A stretch of DNA of 64,000 bases from Alterinioella nitratireducens (GTDB lineage: Bacteria; Pseudomonadota; Alphaproteobacteria; Rhodobacterales; Rhodobacteraceae), in NCBI RefSeq assembly GCF_013155465.1, contig NZ_JABJVX010000011.1, positions 1 to 64,000 on the forward strand, in the 5' to 3' direction. Shown piece by piece: positions 50,216-59,328 of this stretch; position 1 is the stretch's first letter, and the number at the start of each line of letters is the position of its first letter. The notes beneath the pieces are model-generated. The model did not search any database and was not told the origin of the DNA. It saw nothing but the letters and a program-made list of their open reading frames with translations. The position numbers and the translations under genes were made by a program.

Positions 50216-51312
50216 GGGTTTCCTCCAATGCGCCCGGTCGACCAGGTCTCGACGGCCATGCCCGGCAGGAGGAGGCACAGATCGTTCAGCGCCCCGGCGA
50301 ATGTCAGGTGATCGACGATGGTTGACAGGCCGGGCATCTGCCTGTCCGCCGCCGACAATGCGCGGATCGTGGCGAGGATCATCGCCGCCGTCACTTCGGC
50401 CTGATCCCCGGCAGAAACATGGCGCGAGGCAATGACGCTGCCGTCAGAATCCCGCACCTCGACGGCGATCCGGGTGCGCGCCTGGCCCAGTTCCGGCAGC
50501 CGCCCCAAGGCCCGCGTCACGCCGCGTTTGCGCCGCGACAGCACAGGGCCGAGACCGAGCCGCAAGAGCAGGCCGACAGCGCGCGTCACCAAAGGCGGAT
50601 CAATCGCCAGGAATGTACGGACAAGGGCCGGCGGGCCGCTGCCCGAACCATCCGCGACACCATCCACCGCAAAGCCGATCCCAAGCGCGGGTCGCGCCCG
50701 ACTGTTCCGCCCGAAAGCAAACAGCCGTCGGAGGGCACCAGGCGCGACCAGGGTGCTTGCGGAATCGGACAGCCGATATGGGCGGCCGAGGGCGCCGATC
50801 GACCATTCCGTCGCGGCCTGTCCATAATGGCGCCCCATGCCAAGTTCCAATCCGATATCGACCCTGTCTGCCTCAGTATCGCGCAGGAGTTCGGCTGCCA
50901 TCAAGGTGCTGAGGCCGGGCGCGGTCCCGACGCACAGAACCGCGGTGCCCGGACCGCCGCCCTCCGGCACGTCCCGTCGCAGCGCCGTCAGGTAATCCGG
51001 TGACGCCGAGGTCTCGAGGAAACGTCCGCCGTTGCGGACAATTTCGGCCGCGACCGATGGGGGGGTTGCTTCGGTCAGGTTTACCACCGTCGCGCCAGGC
51101 GGCAGTTTTCCGGCGGCGTCCCTCCCGGCAATATCAAGCCGCAGCGCCTCGACCCGATCGCCCGCCCCGGCACCAGTGCGCGATACCAGCACTATTCGGG
51201 CTGCCGTATGATCGACGAGCAGCCGGACCAGCCGCCCGCCGACATCGCCCGTGCCTCCGATCAGCACGACGGTTCCCTGCACCGTCGGCGGGTCGGGGCG
51301 TCTTGCCATCAT
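50212..51312 (-). CDS. Saccharopine-dehydrogenase-like NAD(P)-binding protein
   Basis: A 366-residue Rossmann protein: GTVVLIGGTGDVGGRLVRLL at the N-terminus, then VVNLTEATPPSVAAEIVRNG and GTAPGLSTLMAAELLRD. It resembles saccharopine-dehydrogenase-like or short-chain reductases of unknown substrate. The ATG at 51312 overlaps the cytochrome stop (ATGA), and the stop overlaps UbiB (GTGA). It is coupled to both neighbours. Confidence 0.75.
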   Translation of the reverse strand: MMARRPDPPTVQGTVVLIGGTGDVGGRLVRLLVDHTAARIVLVSRTGAGAGDRVEALRLDIAGRDAAGKLPPGATVVNLTEATPPSVAAEIVRNGGRFLETSASPDYLTALRRDVPEGGGPGTAVLCVGTAPGLSTLMAAELLRDTEADRVDIGLELGMGRHYGQAATEWSIGALGRPYRLSDSASTLVAPGALRRLFAFGRNSRARPALGIGFAVDGVADGSGSGPPALVRTFLAIDPPLVTRAVGLLLRLGLGPVLSRRKRGVTRALGRLPELGQARTRIAVEVRDSDGSVIASRHVSAGDQAEVTAAMILATIRALSAADRQMPGLSTIVDHLTFAGALNDLCLLLPGMAVETWSTGRIGGNP

Positions 51313-51806
51313 TCGATCCCGTTGGCGCGCTGCATTTCGCGGATGTAGCTGACGATCAGCCCAACGGTTTCTTCCGTGACCCCTTCCACGGCGGGCATAT
51401 CGCCGTAATTCCAGTGATGCGACTGCACGCCTGCCGTCGCTGCCCGCAGGAACGCCCCATCCGGGTGATGACCCGGCTCGTAGATGGGATGGATCAGCGG
51501 CGGACCATTGCCGGTTCCGCCAGCGCCGTTTTGACCATGACACGCAGCGCAGCTTTGCTCGAACGCGATCTGGCCAAAATAGGAAGGTGCGCGCAGGGTT
51601 TCGGGCACGATGACCGAATCGGGACTGGGCGCGGGTGCCCCGGCGGCGGCGCCATGCATCTCGGTGTTCACTCTTGGCCGGTCGGCGTCGACTTCATCGG
51701 ACTGGGCGAACAGGCCCGTTGCCAATCCGAATGCAAGCAGCGAGGCAATCGCCACCGTTTTCCGGGTCGCTGTCGCGGGGGGTCCGATCTTCTTGGGTCT
51801 TGTCAT
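51309..51806 (-). CDS. Exported class I cytochrome c
   Basis: A 165-residue monohaem cytochrome with a signal peptide (around residues 17-35), haem site CAACH (residues 86-90) and a methionine-ligand segment (WNYGDMPAVEGVTEETVG). Similar in layout to the cytochrome at 26176-26658, but not a copy. It lies downstream of the ICMT relic with a four-base overlap to it. An electron carrier in the metal island; its partner is unknown. Confidence 0.87.
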   Translation of the reverse strand: MTRPKKIGPPATATRKTVAIASLLAFGLATGLFAQSDEVDADRPRVNTEMHGAAAGAPAPSPDSVIVPETLRAPSYFGQIAFEQSCAACHGQNGAGGTGNGPPLIHPIYEPGHHPDGAFLRAATAGVQSHHWNYGDMPAVEGVTEETVGLIVSYIREMQRANGIE

Positions 51807-52036
51807 ATTCCTGTCCGTTTCTTGCTTGTACTCACCAGGCCCGCCCGCCGGTGCGGAGTGAACGCGGGAACAGTTGCGGCGTGGTGCTTACAGGGTTCCT
51901 CGGCGAGGGCGAGACGTGCATACATCCAGACCAGCACCGGGAAGATTGCAAGTGTCAACAGTGTCGCCCATTGCATCAGAACACCCGCCATCATCAACAC
52001 AAAGCCCACATATCGCCGGTGGCGAAGGCGGGCATG
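51803..52036 (-). pseudogene. C-terminal fragment of an isoprenylcysteine/phospholipid methyltransferase
   Basis: About 75 codons carry the end of an ICMT/PEMT-type membrane methyltransferase: RHRRYVGFVLMMAGVLMQW, TLLTLAIFPVLVWMYARLA. Upstream residues turn to unrelated sequence, and the SAM-binding N-terminal half is missing. A GTG within it (52009) could still initiate. Its end remains coupled to the cytochrome start, so it might be retained only for that. Confidence 0.65.
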
Positions 52037-52130
52037 GGGGGCAGCGGCGCGGGCACGATGCTCCGGTCCGATATGGCCGCGTCATCGGGGTTTGTGGGGG
52101 CAACGCCGGAACCGGGGCCTGGTCTTTCCT

Positions 52131-52733
52131 TCATCGAACGTCCGCCTGCCAGTCCATGCCGCTTGCGGTCTCTGCGAGGGCGGCCTCAAGCGCCGCTGCT
52201 GGCGCGACCCCGTCGAGCGGGCGGATCGCGATATCCAGCCGCCGGGCCGCGTTGTATCCCAATGCAGCGGCCTCGGTGGGGGCGGTTCCGTAGGTGCTTT
52301 GGTAGCGGGCGGCAAAGCTGCTGGCGTCATTCTCGGCAGCCCAACCGTCGGGAAGCACGCCGGGACGCAGCACGACGCCCGCGAAAGCAGGCGATGCGGC
52401 GGCGGATGCGTCCGGTTCCGGTCCGATCACGACCAGGACGTCGGCCGGTGTCCGGGGCGTTCCGACCAACCCGGCGACCTGGCCCGCCGCCTCGGCAGGC
52501 AGCGGCAGAAGCTGCACATCCACCCCGCCCAGGTGACCGTCCGACGTTTCGGCGGGATGCCCGTCGCGCTCGTCCGCCGCCAGCAGGAACCCGTTGACCG
52601 CCTCGGCGAGACGCGCCTCCCGGTTCTCGCCGGTCACGAGAAGTGCCGCGGTGAACTCGTGCGCAGCCGCCATGTTCGCCGTGACGGTGAGCGCGAGAGC
52701 GGCCAGCGTGCCCCGGATGATGTCCTGTCTCAT
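52131..52733 (-). CDS. Exported periplasmic-binding-fold protein following CopA
   Basis: A 200-residue protein with a signal peptide ([14 protein letters not shown]). It matches a fold of amino-acid or branched-chain-type binding proteins: [16 protein letters not shown] and [20 protein letters not shown]. It is about half the normal length of such proteins. It overlaps the CopA stop by four bases, so it may be a copper-linked periplasmic protein. No function established. Confidence 0.6.
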   Translation of the reverse strand: MRQDIIRGTLAALALTVTANMAAAHEFTAALLVTGENREARLAEAVNGFLLAADERDGHPAETSDGHLGGVDVQLLPLPAEAAGQVAGLVGTPRTPADVLVVIGPEPDASAAASPAFAGVVLRPGVLPDGWAAENDASSFAARYQSTYGTAPTEAAALGYNAARRLDIAIRPLDGVAPAAALEAALAETASGMDWQADVR

Positions 52734-55093
52734 ATTCTGGCCCCTCTCAGCCGCAGCGAATTGAGCACCACCGAGATCGACGAAGCGCTCATGGCGAAGG
52801 CGGCGAACATCGGGCTGATGAGGATACCGAAGACGGGAAACAGGACGCCCGCCGCGACCGGCACGCCGGAGGCGTTGTAGACCAGCGCGAAGAACAGGTT
52901 CTGGCGGATGTTGCGCATTGTGGCCCGCGCCAGCCGCCGCGCCCGCACGATCCCGTCGAGGTTGCCCTTGACCAGCGTGATGCCCGCGCTTTCGATGGCC
53001 ACATCGGCGCCGGTGCCCATGGCGATGCCGACATCGGCCTGCGCCAGCGCCGGTGCGTCGTTCACGCCATCCCCGGCCATCGCGACCTTGCGGCCCTCGG
53101 CCTGCAATTCCTTGATGATGCGCGCCTTGTCCTCGGGCAGCACGTCGGCCCGGATCTCGTCGATGCCGAGACGCGCGCCGATCGCCTTGGCGGTGCGTTC
53201 GTTGTCGCCGGTCGCCATGATGACGCGGAACCCGAGATCGTGCAGCTCCTTGATCGCGGCGGGGGTGGTCTCCTTTACCGGGTCGGCGACCGCGACAAGA
53301 CCGGCGATCTCGCCATCCAGCACCACGAACATCACCGTCTCGCCCTCGTCGCGGCGGTCATTGGCCTTGGCGGTCAACTCGCCCGCCTCCAGCCCCAGTT
53401 CGCGGATCATCGCCAGATTGCCGAGCGCGACCGCCTGGCCGTCCACGACACCCTTGACGCCCTTGCCGGTGACCGCCTCGAAATCGTTGGCATTGGCCAT
53501 TTTCACGTCACGCTCCTCCGCGCCGCGCACGATCGCTTCGGCCAGAGGGTGCTCCGATCCGCGTTCCAGCGAGGCGGCGAGGCGCAGAACCTCGGCCTCG
53601 TCATGACCGGGCTCGGGCAGGACGGCGACAAGCTGTGGTTTGCCCATCGTCAGCGTCCCGGTCTTGTCGACGATCAGGGTATCGACCTTCTCGAAGCGCT
53701 CCAGCGCCTCGGCGTTCTTGATCAGAACACCGGCCTGCGCGCCCCGTCCCGTCGCCGTCATGATCGACATCGGCGTGGCAAGCCCAAGCGCACAGGGACA
53801 GGCGATGATCAGGACCGCGACAGCCGAAATCAACGCATAGGACAGCGCGGGCGCAGGCCCCCAGACCGCCCAGGCGATAAAGGAGAGGACCGCGATTGCG
53901 ATCACGGCGGGAACGAAGAACCCCGCCACCCGGTCGGCGTATTTCTGGATCGGTGCGCGCGAACGTTGCGCGTTCGACACCATCTCGACGATCTGGCTCA
54001 GCATCGTGTCGGACCCGACCCGCGTCGCCTCCATAACCAGGCTGCCGGTGCCGTTGATCGTGGCCCCCGTGACCGGGTCGCCCTCGGTCTTCTCGACCGG
54101 CACGGGTTCACCCGAGATCATGCTTTCATCGACCGAGGACCGGCCATCCAGAACCACGCCATCGACCGGTACCTTGTCGCCGGGGCGCACGCGCAGCCGG
54201 TCGCCGACCTGCACATCCTCCAGCGGGATCTCCTCCTCGGAGCCATCGTCGCGGATCACCCGCGCGGTCTTGGCCGCCATGTCCAGCAGCGCGCGGATCG
54301 CCTTGCCGGTGCCTTCACGGGCGCGCAGCTCCATCACCTGGCCAAGCAGCACCAGCGTCACGATCACCGCCGCAGCCTCGAAATAGACGCCGACATGTCC
54401 TTCCTCGTCGCGGAAGCCATCGGGGAATATGCCCGGTGCCAACACGGCGACGACGCTGAAGATCCAGGCCGCCATCACGCCCATGCTGATCAGCGAGAAC
54501 ATGTTGAGGTTCAGCGTCTTGAACGAATTCCAGCCGCGCACCATGAAGGGCCAGCCGCACCACAGGACCACCGGGGTTCCCAGGACCAGTTCGATCCAGA
54601 GGGTTGCGCGCTCGCCGAAAATCTCGCGCACTTCGGGAAACCCGACATAGGGCGCCATGGTCAGGATCAGGAGCGGAATGGTCAGCACCGTGCCGACCCA
54701 GAAACGGCGGGTGAAATCCACCAGTTCGGGGTTCGGGCCATCCTCTGCCGGGATACCGGATTCAAGCTCCAGCCCCATGCCGCAGATCGGGCAGGAGCCA
54801 TGCTCGACCTGACGAACCTGCGGGTGCATCGGGCAGGTATAGACGGCCCCGTCATATCCGGCGGGGACGGTATCATACCTGCCGTCCGCCGGGGCGGCGC
54901 TTGCCTGGTGGTCGTGCCCGTGATGCTCATGCCCGTGGTGGCCGTGCCCTGCATCGGCACCGGCCTCCGATTCCGGCACAAGGTGCATCCCGCATTTCGG
55001 GCAATCGCCCGGACCGTTCTGCCGCACCTCCGGGTGCATCGGGCAAACATAGATGTCGGCTTCGGGGGCGGAGTGATGAGCGTGATCGGTCAT
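52730..55093 (-). CDS. copA: Copper-exporting P1B-type ATPase with two HMBD domains (CopA-like)
   Basis: A 787-residue ATPase. Its N-terminus has two heavy-metal-binding (YHS-like) domains, CPMHP (17-21)/CPKCGM (31-36) and CPMHP (87-91)/CPICGM (101-106), separated by a His-rich linker ([13 protein letters not shown]). The core has CPC (432-434) in [18 protein letters not shown] (476-480), SEHPLA and GDGVNDAP. The CPC plus YN and MxxSS motifs ([12 protein letters not shown]) suit Cu(I) export; HMBD domains are common in CopA/SilP-like proteins. A CueR-type promoter lies just upstream, inside the prs-like gene. Confidence 0.92.
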   Translation of the reverse strand: MTDHAHHSAPEADIYVCPMHPEVRQNGPGDCPKCGMHLVPESEAGADAGHGHHGHEHHGHDHQASAAPADGRYDTVPAGYDGAVYTCPMHPQVRQVEHGSCPICGMGLELESGIPAEDGPNPELVDFTRRFWVGTVLTIPLLILTMAPYVGFPEVREIFGERATLWIELVLGTPVVLWCGWPFMVRGWNSFKTLNLNMFSLISMGVMAAWIFSVVAVLAPGIFPDGFRDEEGHVGVYFEAAAVIVTLVLLGQVMELRAREGTGKAIRALLDMAAKTARVIRDDGSEEEIPLEDVQVGDRLRVRPGDKVPVDGVVLDGRSSVDESMISGEPVPVEKTEGDPVTGATINGTGSLVMEATRVGSDTMLSQIVEMVSNAQRSRAPIQKYADRVAGFFVPAVIAIAVLSFIAWAVWGPAPALSYALISAVAVLIIACPCALGLATPMSIMTATGRGAQAGVLIKNAEALERFEKVDTLIVDKTGTLTMGKPQLVAVLPEPGHDEAEVLRLAASLERGSEHPLAEAIVRGAEERDVKMANANDFEAVTGKGVKGVVDGQAVALGNLAMIRELGLEAGELTAKANDRRDEGETVMFVVLDGEIAGLVAVADPVKETTPAAIKELHDLGFRVIMATGDNERTAKAIGARLGIDEIRADVLPEDKARIIKELQAEGRKVAMAGDGVNDAPALAQADVGIAMGTGADVAIESAGITLVKGNLDGIVRARRLARATMRNIRQNLFFALVYNASGVPVAAGVLFPVFGILISPMFAAFAMSASSISVVLNSLRLRGARI

Positions 55094-56037
55094 TGGGAAT
55101 TCCTATCGGAGCAAGTCGGTGTCAACCTATTCCTTCCACTAGATGGAAGGTCAAGACCCGACACAAGTGATCGAACCGCCGTGGCGAGCATAGCGGCGGT
55201 TCCGATCGCATTTGAGGGGTGCGGTATGGTATCGGTGGTGACGATCCGGGCGGCTCCGGCTGACATGATGACGTCATGGGCCCCTTCCGCAAAGACCGCG
55301 TGGATGGCCAGGCAGACCGGCGAACCGGTTCCGGCTGCAAGCAATCGCTCGACGGCGCGCGCCATCGTCCTGCCGGAAGACGCGATGTCATCCAGTATCA
55401 CCGGAGTGCCCTCAAGCAGAGCGGCGCTCTCGGGCACGCTGATATCCACCTGGTGATCGCCGGTCCTGACCTTTCGCAGGACTTCGTAGGGCCGTGCGGC
55501 AAGCCGGGCCACTTCGGCGACCCATTGCTGGCTTTCGCTGTCTGGCCCCAGCAAGACGGCATCGGGCAGATTGGTCCGGATCCACTCGGCCAGACGCGGG
55601 GCGGACGCGACCCGCCTGGCCGGGATCGTGAAGACATCCTCCAACCGCGCGATGCGGTGCAGATGGGGATCGACCGTCACCAGCCAGTCAAAACTCTCGG
55701 CGAGAAATCCCGCGAACAGCTTCGCGCTGATGGCCTGTCCATCGCGAAAGCGCCGGTCTTGCCGCATGTAGCCCAGATAGGGCGCGATCAGCCCGACATT
55801 CCGGGCCCCCAGCTCTCGGGCCGTCTGTGCGGCGAACCGCAGCGGCAGGGCCAGGCGGTCAGGATCACGAAGCGTCGCCAGTATCGCGACATCGGCATCT
55901 CTCATGTCGTCCGGCAGGGTCATCAGGCTTTCACCGTCGGGGAAGCGATGCCAGTCGAGCAAAGAGAGATCTGCATCCAATGCCGGCGCGAGCGATCGCG
56001 CGAGCGGGTTCATGTCCGGGAACGGGACAAGAATCAT
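55090..56037 (-). CDS. Ribose-phosphate pyrophosphokinase-like protein
   Basis: A 315-residue PRPP-synthetase/phosphoribosyltransferase-fold protein with [24 protein letters not shown], a PPi/nucleotide region [15 protein letters not shown] and the PRPP loop [19 protein letters not shown]. It differs from housekeeping Prs in having no second domain match at the ATP flexible loop that I can verify. Its C-terminal tail (about 20 residues) is encoded by the copA promoter. Between a phosphorylase and CopA, it may make PRPP from RNA-derived ribose phosphates. Confidence 0.78.
   Translation of the reverse strand: MILVPFPDMNPLARSLAPALDADLSLLDWHRFPDGESLMTLPDDMRDADVAILATLRDPDRLALPLRFAAQTARELGARNVGLIAPYLGYMRQDRRFRDGQAISAKLFAGFLAESFDWLVTVDPHLHRIARLEDVFTIPARRVASAPRLAEWIRTNLPDAVLLGPDSESQQWVAEVARLAARPYEVLRKVRTGDHQVDISVPESAALLEGTPVILDDIASSGRTMARAVERLLAAGTGSPVCLAIHAVFAEGAHDVIMSAGAARIVTTDTIPHPSNAIGTAAMLATAVRSLVSGLDLPSSGRNRLTPTCSDRNSQ
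55124..55154 (-). promoter_or_regulatory. CueR-type copper-responsive promoter of copA
   Basis: Minus strand: TTGACC (55149-55154), 19-bp spacer, TAGGTT (55124-55129). The spacer holds the dyad CCTTCCA-N5-TGGAAGG (55132-55150). The TTGACCTTCC...GGAAGG form is that of CueR-regulated copA promoters. It lies in the last codons of the prs-like gene, ending 31 bases before the copA ATG at 55093. Confidence 0.8.
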
Positions 56038-57542
56038 GCGGTATCCTCCGACAGCCTGAGCGCGCCGGCATGGGCCTCGGCATATGCGCGTGCATAGGCC
56101 AGCTCTCCGGTCGTCTCGGCGTGGATTTCATAGAGCGGTTGTCCTGTCTCCACGGGTTCCCCGACCCGCACCAGAAGACGCACACCCGCCCGTTGCTGGC
56201 GCGGTGCGCCCGCAAGCTTTGCGATGCGGGCAATCAAACGGTTGTCGATGGCGGTGATGTATCCTGCCGCCGGGGCCAGCATCTCGGCGCGCTGCGGCGC
56301 TTCGCCAGGGTCGCGAAACCCGCCCTGTGCGGCGCAGATCGCCATGAATTTCGCGTCTGCCGCGCCACTGTCGAGCAATTTCTCTGCCCGCGCCCTGCCC
56401 GTCTTGCCAGAAGCACCCGGCGCCATGTCGAGCAACCGACCGGCAAGGTCCAGCGCACGGTCGCGCAAATCGGTCGGCGCAGCCGGAGCACGCCGGAGCA
56501 CCGCCAGCACATCCGCCGCCTCGAGCGCAGGGCCGATGCCGCGCCCGACCGGGGCCGTGCCATCGCTTTCGTGAAGCGCGACGCGCAGCCCGATGGCCTG
56601 ACCGACCGCGCTCAGGCGGGATCCCAGGGCCGCCGCGGCCTGCGCCGAGCGCACCTTGGCCGTTGGCCCGACCGGCAGGTCGATCAACACATCGGTTGCG
56701 CCGACAGCCGCCTTCTTTGACAGGACGCTGGCGACCAATTGTCCGACGCTGTCGAAATCCAGCGGCCTCTCGATGCGGATGAAGTGATCGTCAGCGGGGC
56801 TGAGGTTCAGCCCGCCGCCCCAGACCACGCAGCCGCCTTCGGCTTCGACCACCTTGCGCAGCGCCGCGGCGTCCAGCGCCACCGGCGCCATGGCTTCCAT
56901 CGTGTCCGCAGTCCCGGCGGGGGACGTGATTGCCCGGCTCGACGTCTTGGGGATCAGATGCCCTGCCGCTGCAATGATGGCAACGACGATCGGGGTTGTC
57001 CGGTTGCCCGGCAACCCGCCGACACAATGCTTGTCCAGGACGGTCTGGCCACCCCAATCAAGCGTTTCGCCCGCAGCCTGCATTTCGCGGGTCAGGGCCA
57101 CCGTCTCCCGCTCGTCAAGGCGGTTTCCGGCGCTGGCGGTGATGAATGCGGCGAGGTCGAGATCCGAGAGGCGGCTGTCGAGCGTGTCGCCAATGATCGC
57201 GGCAAAATCCTCTTGCCGCAAACGCCCTCCATAGACCTTGGCCCGGATTGCTGACGACGAAACCGGCGGCTCGGGATGCGAGAACCCTGCCCGGTCGCCG
57301 GCTTGCGCCTTCAGCGCCTGCCAGGCTGAAACCGACAGCGCGGCCTGATCCACGGCCAGCCACGCACCGCGCGCGACCACGTTCAGCGTGGCGATGATCC
57401 AGCGGTCGCGCAGGTCGATGCGAATTCGGGTCTCGGCGGCGAACCCTTCCGCGCGGCAGATGTGGCAGTCTTCGTGCATGTAGACGACCGGTTGGCGGTA
57501 TGTGTCTATTCCCGAGGGGACGAGTGCGAGCGTCTCGGTCAT
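56034..57542 (-). CDS. AMP-phosphorylase/thymidine-phosphorylase-family enzyme
   Basis: A 502-residue enzyme of the archaeal-type AMP phosphorylase/thymidine phosphorylase family. The phosphate-binding segment reads LDKHCVGGLPGNRTTPIVVAI (Cys in place of the usual Ser). Also visible are SSRAITSPAGTADTMEAMAP, the glycine-rich VVWGGGLNLSPADD and a C-terminal barrel-sandwich region (EPVETGQPLYEIHAE). Known members phosphorolyse AMP and other nucleotides or nucleosides to ribose-1,5-bisphosphate or sugar-1-phosphate. It is coupled to the nuclease and PRPP-synthetase-like genes. Confidence 0.85.
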   Translation of the reverse strand: MTETLALVPSGIDTYRQPVVYMHEDCHICRAEGFAAETRIRIDLRDRWIIATLNVVARGAWLAVDQAALSVSAWQALKAQAGDRAGFSHPEPPVSSSAIRAKVYGGRLRQEDFAAIIGDTLDSRLSDLDLAAFITASAGNRLDERETVALTREMQAAGETLDWGGQTVLDKHCVGGLPGNRTTPIVVAIIAAAGHLIPKTSSRAITSPAGTADTMEAMAPVALDAAALRKVVEAEGGCVVWGGGLNLSPADDHFIRIERPLDFDSVGQLVASVLSKKAAVGATDVLIDLPVGPTAKVRSAQAAAALGSRLSAVGQAIGLRVALHESDGTAPVGRGIGPALEAADVLAVLRRAPAAPTDLRDRALDLAGRLLDMAPGASGKTGRARAEKLLDSGAADAKFMAICAAQGGFRDPGEAPQRAEMLAPAAGYITAIDNRLIARIAKLAGAPRQQRAGVRLLVRVGEPVETGQPLYEIHAETTGELAYARAYAEAHAGALRLSEDTA

Positions 57543-58921
57543 CGCGGATGGTCCAGATACACGGTTTCCAGATGGTCGGGCGCGCGGGCCGGTCGGCCCA
57601 ACTCATGGTTGATGCGAAAGCGCAGGGTATCGGATGCCGAAGGCTCGCCATGTGTCACATAGGTCATGCGCGGCGCAGGACCGGCCGACATCCAGCGCAG
57701 GATCTCCTCGGCATCGGCATGACCCGAGAACGACCGAAGCTGCACGACCTCGGCCTCGATGGGGTAGTCGCGGCCAAACATCCGCAGGTGACGCGCACCA
57801 TCGGCCAGAGCGGCACCGCGCGTGCCCCCCGCCTGGAAGCCCGACAGCAGAATCGCATTGCGGCGGTCGCCGCCGAAACTGGCCAGATGATGCAGGATGC
57901 GCCCGCCGGTCAGCATGCCGCTTGCCGAGATGATGATCATCGGCCCCTGGCGGGTGTTCAGGTTCTTGGACTGCGCGACGGTGTTCACCCGCTTGGCCAG
58001 TTCAAACATCGCCACGCATTCCTCGCGGCTGATACGATGCTCGTCATGGTGCCGGTGGTAGATGTCGGTGGCGTCGACCGACATGGGGCTGTTGAGAAAG
58101 ACCGGAACATACGGGATCTCGCCGCGCTCGATCAGCCGCGAAATATGCAGCATCAACCCCTGGGCGCGACCGACGGCGAAAGACGGGATCAAGACTGTCC
58201 CCCCCCGTGCGAAGACCCGTTTCAAGACCGGCGCCAGTTCCGCCTCGGCGTCGATGTCGGGATGGGCGCGGTTGCCATAGGTGGATTCGCAGACAAGAAC
58301 ATCGGCACCGGCAAAGGGGTCGGGCGGAGGCATCAACGGGTCCGGGTCGTGCCCCAGATCGCCGCTGAAATGGATGACCGTTCCGCCGAATTCGATCCGG
58401 ATCTGCGCCGCGCCCAGAAGATGCCCTGCCGGAATGAAGGTCGCGGTGATACCGTCGCCCAGATCGACCTTTTGCCCGAAATCCACGGTATCGAACCGAT
58501 CAAGCGCCGCCTCGGCGTCCTTCAGCGTGTAGAGCGGTTTCGGACTCCTGTGCTTGGAAAACCCCCGGCGCGCGGCATAGCGCGCCTCCTCTTCCTGGAT
58601 GTGGCCGCTGTCCGGCAGGATCAGACCGCATAGCTCGGTCGTGGCACGGGTGCAGATCACGCGGCCACCATAGCCGGCCCGGATCAGTGCGGGAAGATAG
58701 CCGGAATGGTCCAGATGCGCATGCGTCAGCAACACCGTGTCGATGGTGGAGGGTCGCGCCGGAAAGGGTTTCCGGTTTCGCGCGCGCAGTTGCTTGAAGC
58801 CCTGGAACAGGCCGCAATCGACCAGAATACGCCGCCTGCCGATCGCCAGCAGGTAGCGCGATCCGGTAACAGTTCCGGCAGCGCCGAGAAACCGCAGCGA
58901 GGGACGGTTGAAGCGTGTCAT
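57539..58921 (-). CDS. Metallo-beta-lactamase/beta-CASP ribonuclease-type protein
   Basis: A 460-residue MBL-fold enzyme with the metal motif LLTHAHLDHSGYLPAL (HxHxDH), FSGDLG, the beta-CASP segment TVLIPSFAVGRAQ, and the terminal RNA-specificity part (ILLSGFQAGGTRG and RSFSGHADAEEILRW). Members of this class are endo/exoribonucleases of the CPSF/RNase-J type. The ATG at 58921 overlaps the preceding small gene (ATGA). With the two genes that follow it suggests an RNA-to-nucleotide salvage route. Confidence 0.9.
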   Translation of the reverse strand: MTRFNRPSLRFLGAAGTVTGSRYLLAIGRRRILVDCGLFQGFKQLRARNRKPFPARPSTIDTVLLTHAHLDHSGYLPALIRAGYGGRVICTRATTELCGLILPDSGHIQEEEARYAARRGFSKHRSPKPLYTLKDAEAALDRFDTVDFGQKVDLGDGITATFIPAGHLLGAAQIRIEFGGTVIHFSGDLGHDPDPLMPPPDPFAGADVLVCESTYGNRAHPDIDAEAELAPVLKRVFARGGTVLIPSFAVGRAQGLMLHISRLIERGEIPYVPVFLNSPMSVDATDIYHRHHDEHRISREECVAMFELAKRVNTVAQSKNLNTRQGPMIIISASGMLTGGRILHHLASFGGDRRNAILLSGFQAGGTRGAALADGARHLRMFGRDYPIEAEVVQLRSFSGHADAEEILRWMSAGPAPRMTYVTHGEPSASDTLRFRINHELGRPARAPDHLETVYLDHPR

Positions 58922-59031
58922 GCGACCCTCCCGCGGTTGGCGATGGCGTTGAACAGGCCCCCGAAGACCAGGAAGGTCGGGGCCGGGAACAGGATCGCCG
59001 CGAGGACGGCAAGATGGAGGGTTGTGGTCAT
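58918..59031 (-). CDS. Small membrane protein (37 aa)
   Basis: An ATG at 59031 with AAGGAG about nine bases upstream encodes MTTTLHLAVLAAILFPAPTF followed by a short glycine/asparagine-rich end. It has one hydrophobic helix. It overlaps the start of the MBL nuclease gene, so it is probably a leader or small membrane partner of the operon. No family recognised. Confidence 0.55.
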   Translation of the reverse strand: MTTTLHLAVLAAILFPAPTFLVFGGLFNAIANRGRVA

Positions 59032-59328
59032 TTCACGTCTCCTTGTTGCGATCTTTGGTGCTGCGATGCCACCTGATCCCCGTGTCCCGACGCTTGGCCG
59101 ACCATGGCTGTCGGACCTCAAGCCCGGTCTGCCTGTCTTTCTCATGCGCCATGGCCCAAAGCATCAGAGTCTAAGCAGTAGACGCCGAGCTTTCGGGATC
59201 GTTACACAAACAGGGCTTCCGGCTTACATCAGGTCGATCCGCCGGGACGGCATCGGTCGATGGTCGGCGGTCAGTCCCTTTGATACCGTGGCATTTTCCA
59301 AGTCTCTCCCATCAGTGACGACGACCCG
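59032..59328. other. Gap upstream of the long minus-strand run
   Basis: About 297 bases between Lgt and the small membrane-protein gene. It must hold the promoter for the minus-strand run; I see no clean -35/-10, and no dyad or gene of note. The Lgt gene ends at 59329 on the same strand, so read-through from the Lgt operon into the run is also possible. Confidence 0.4.

Noticed and set aside
53240-55456. Plus-strand 738-codon frame opposite copA
   Set aside because: No family character; high His/Asp/Arg content typical of antisense frames, and the CueR-type promoter and CopA explain the DNA.
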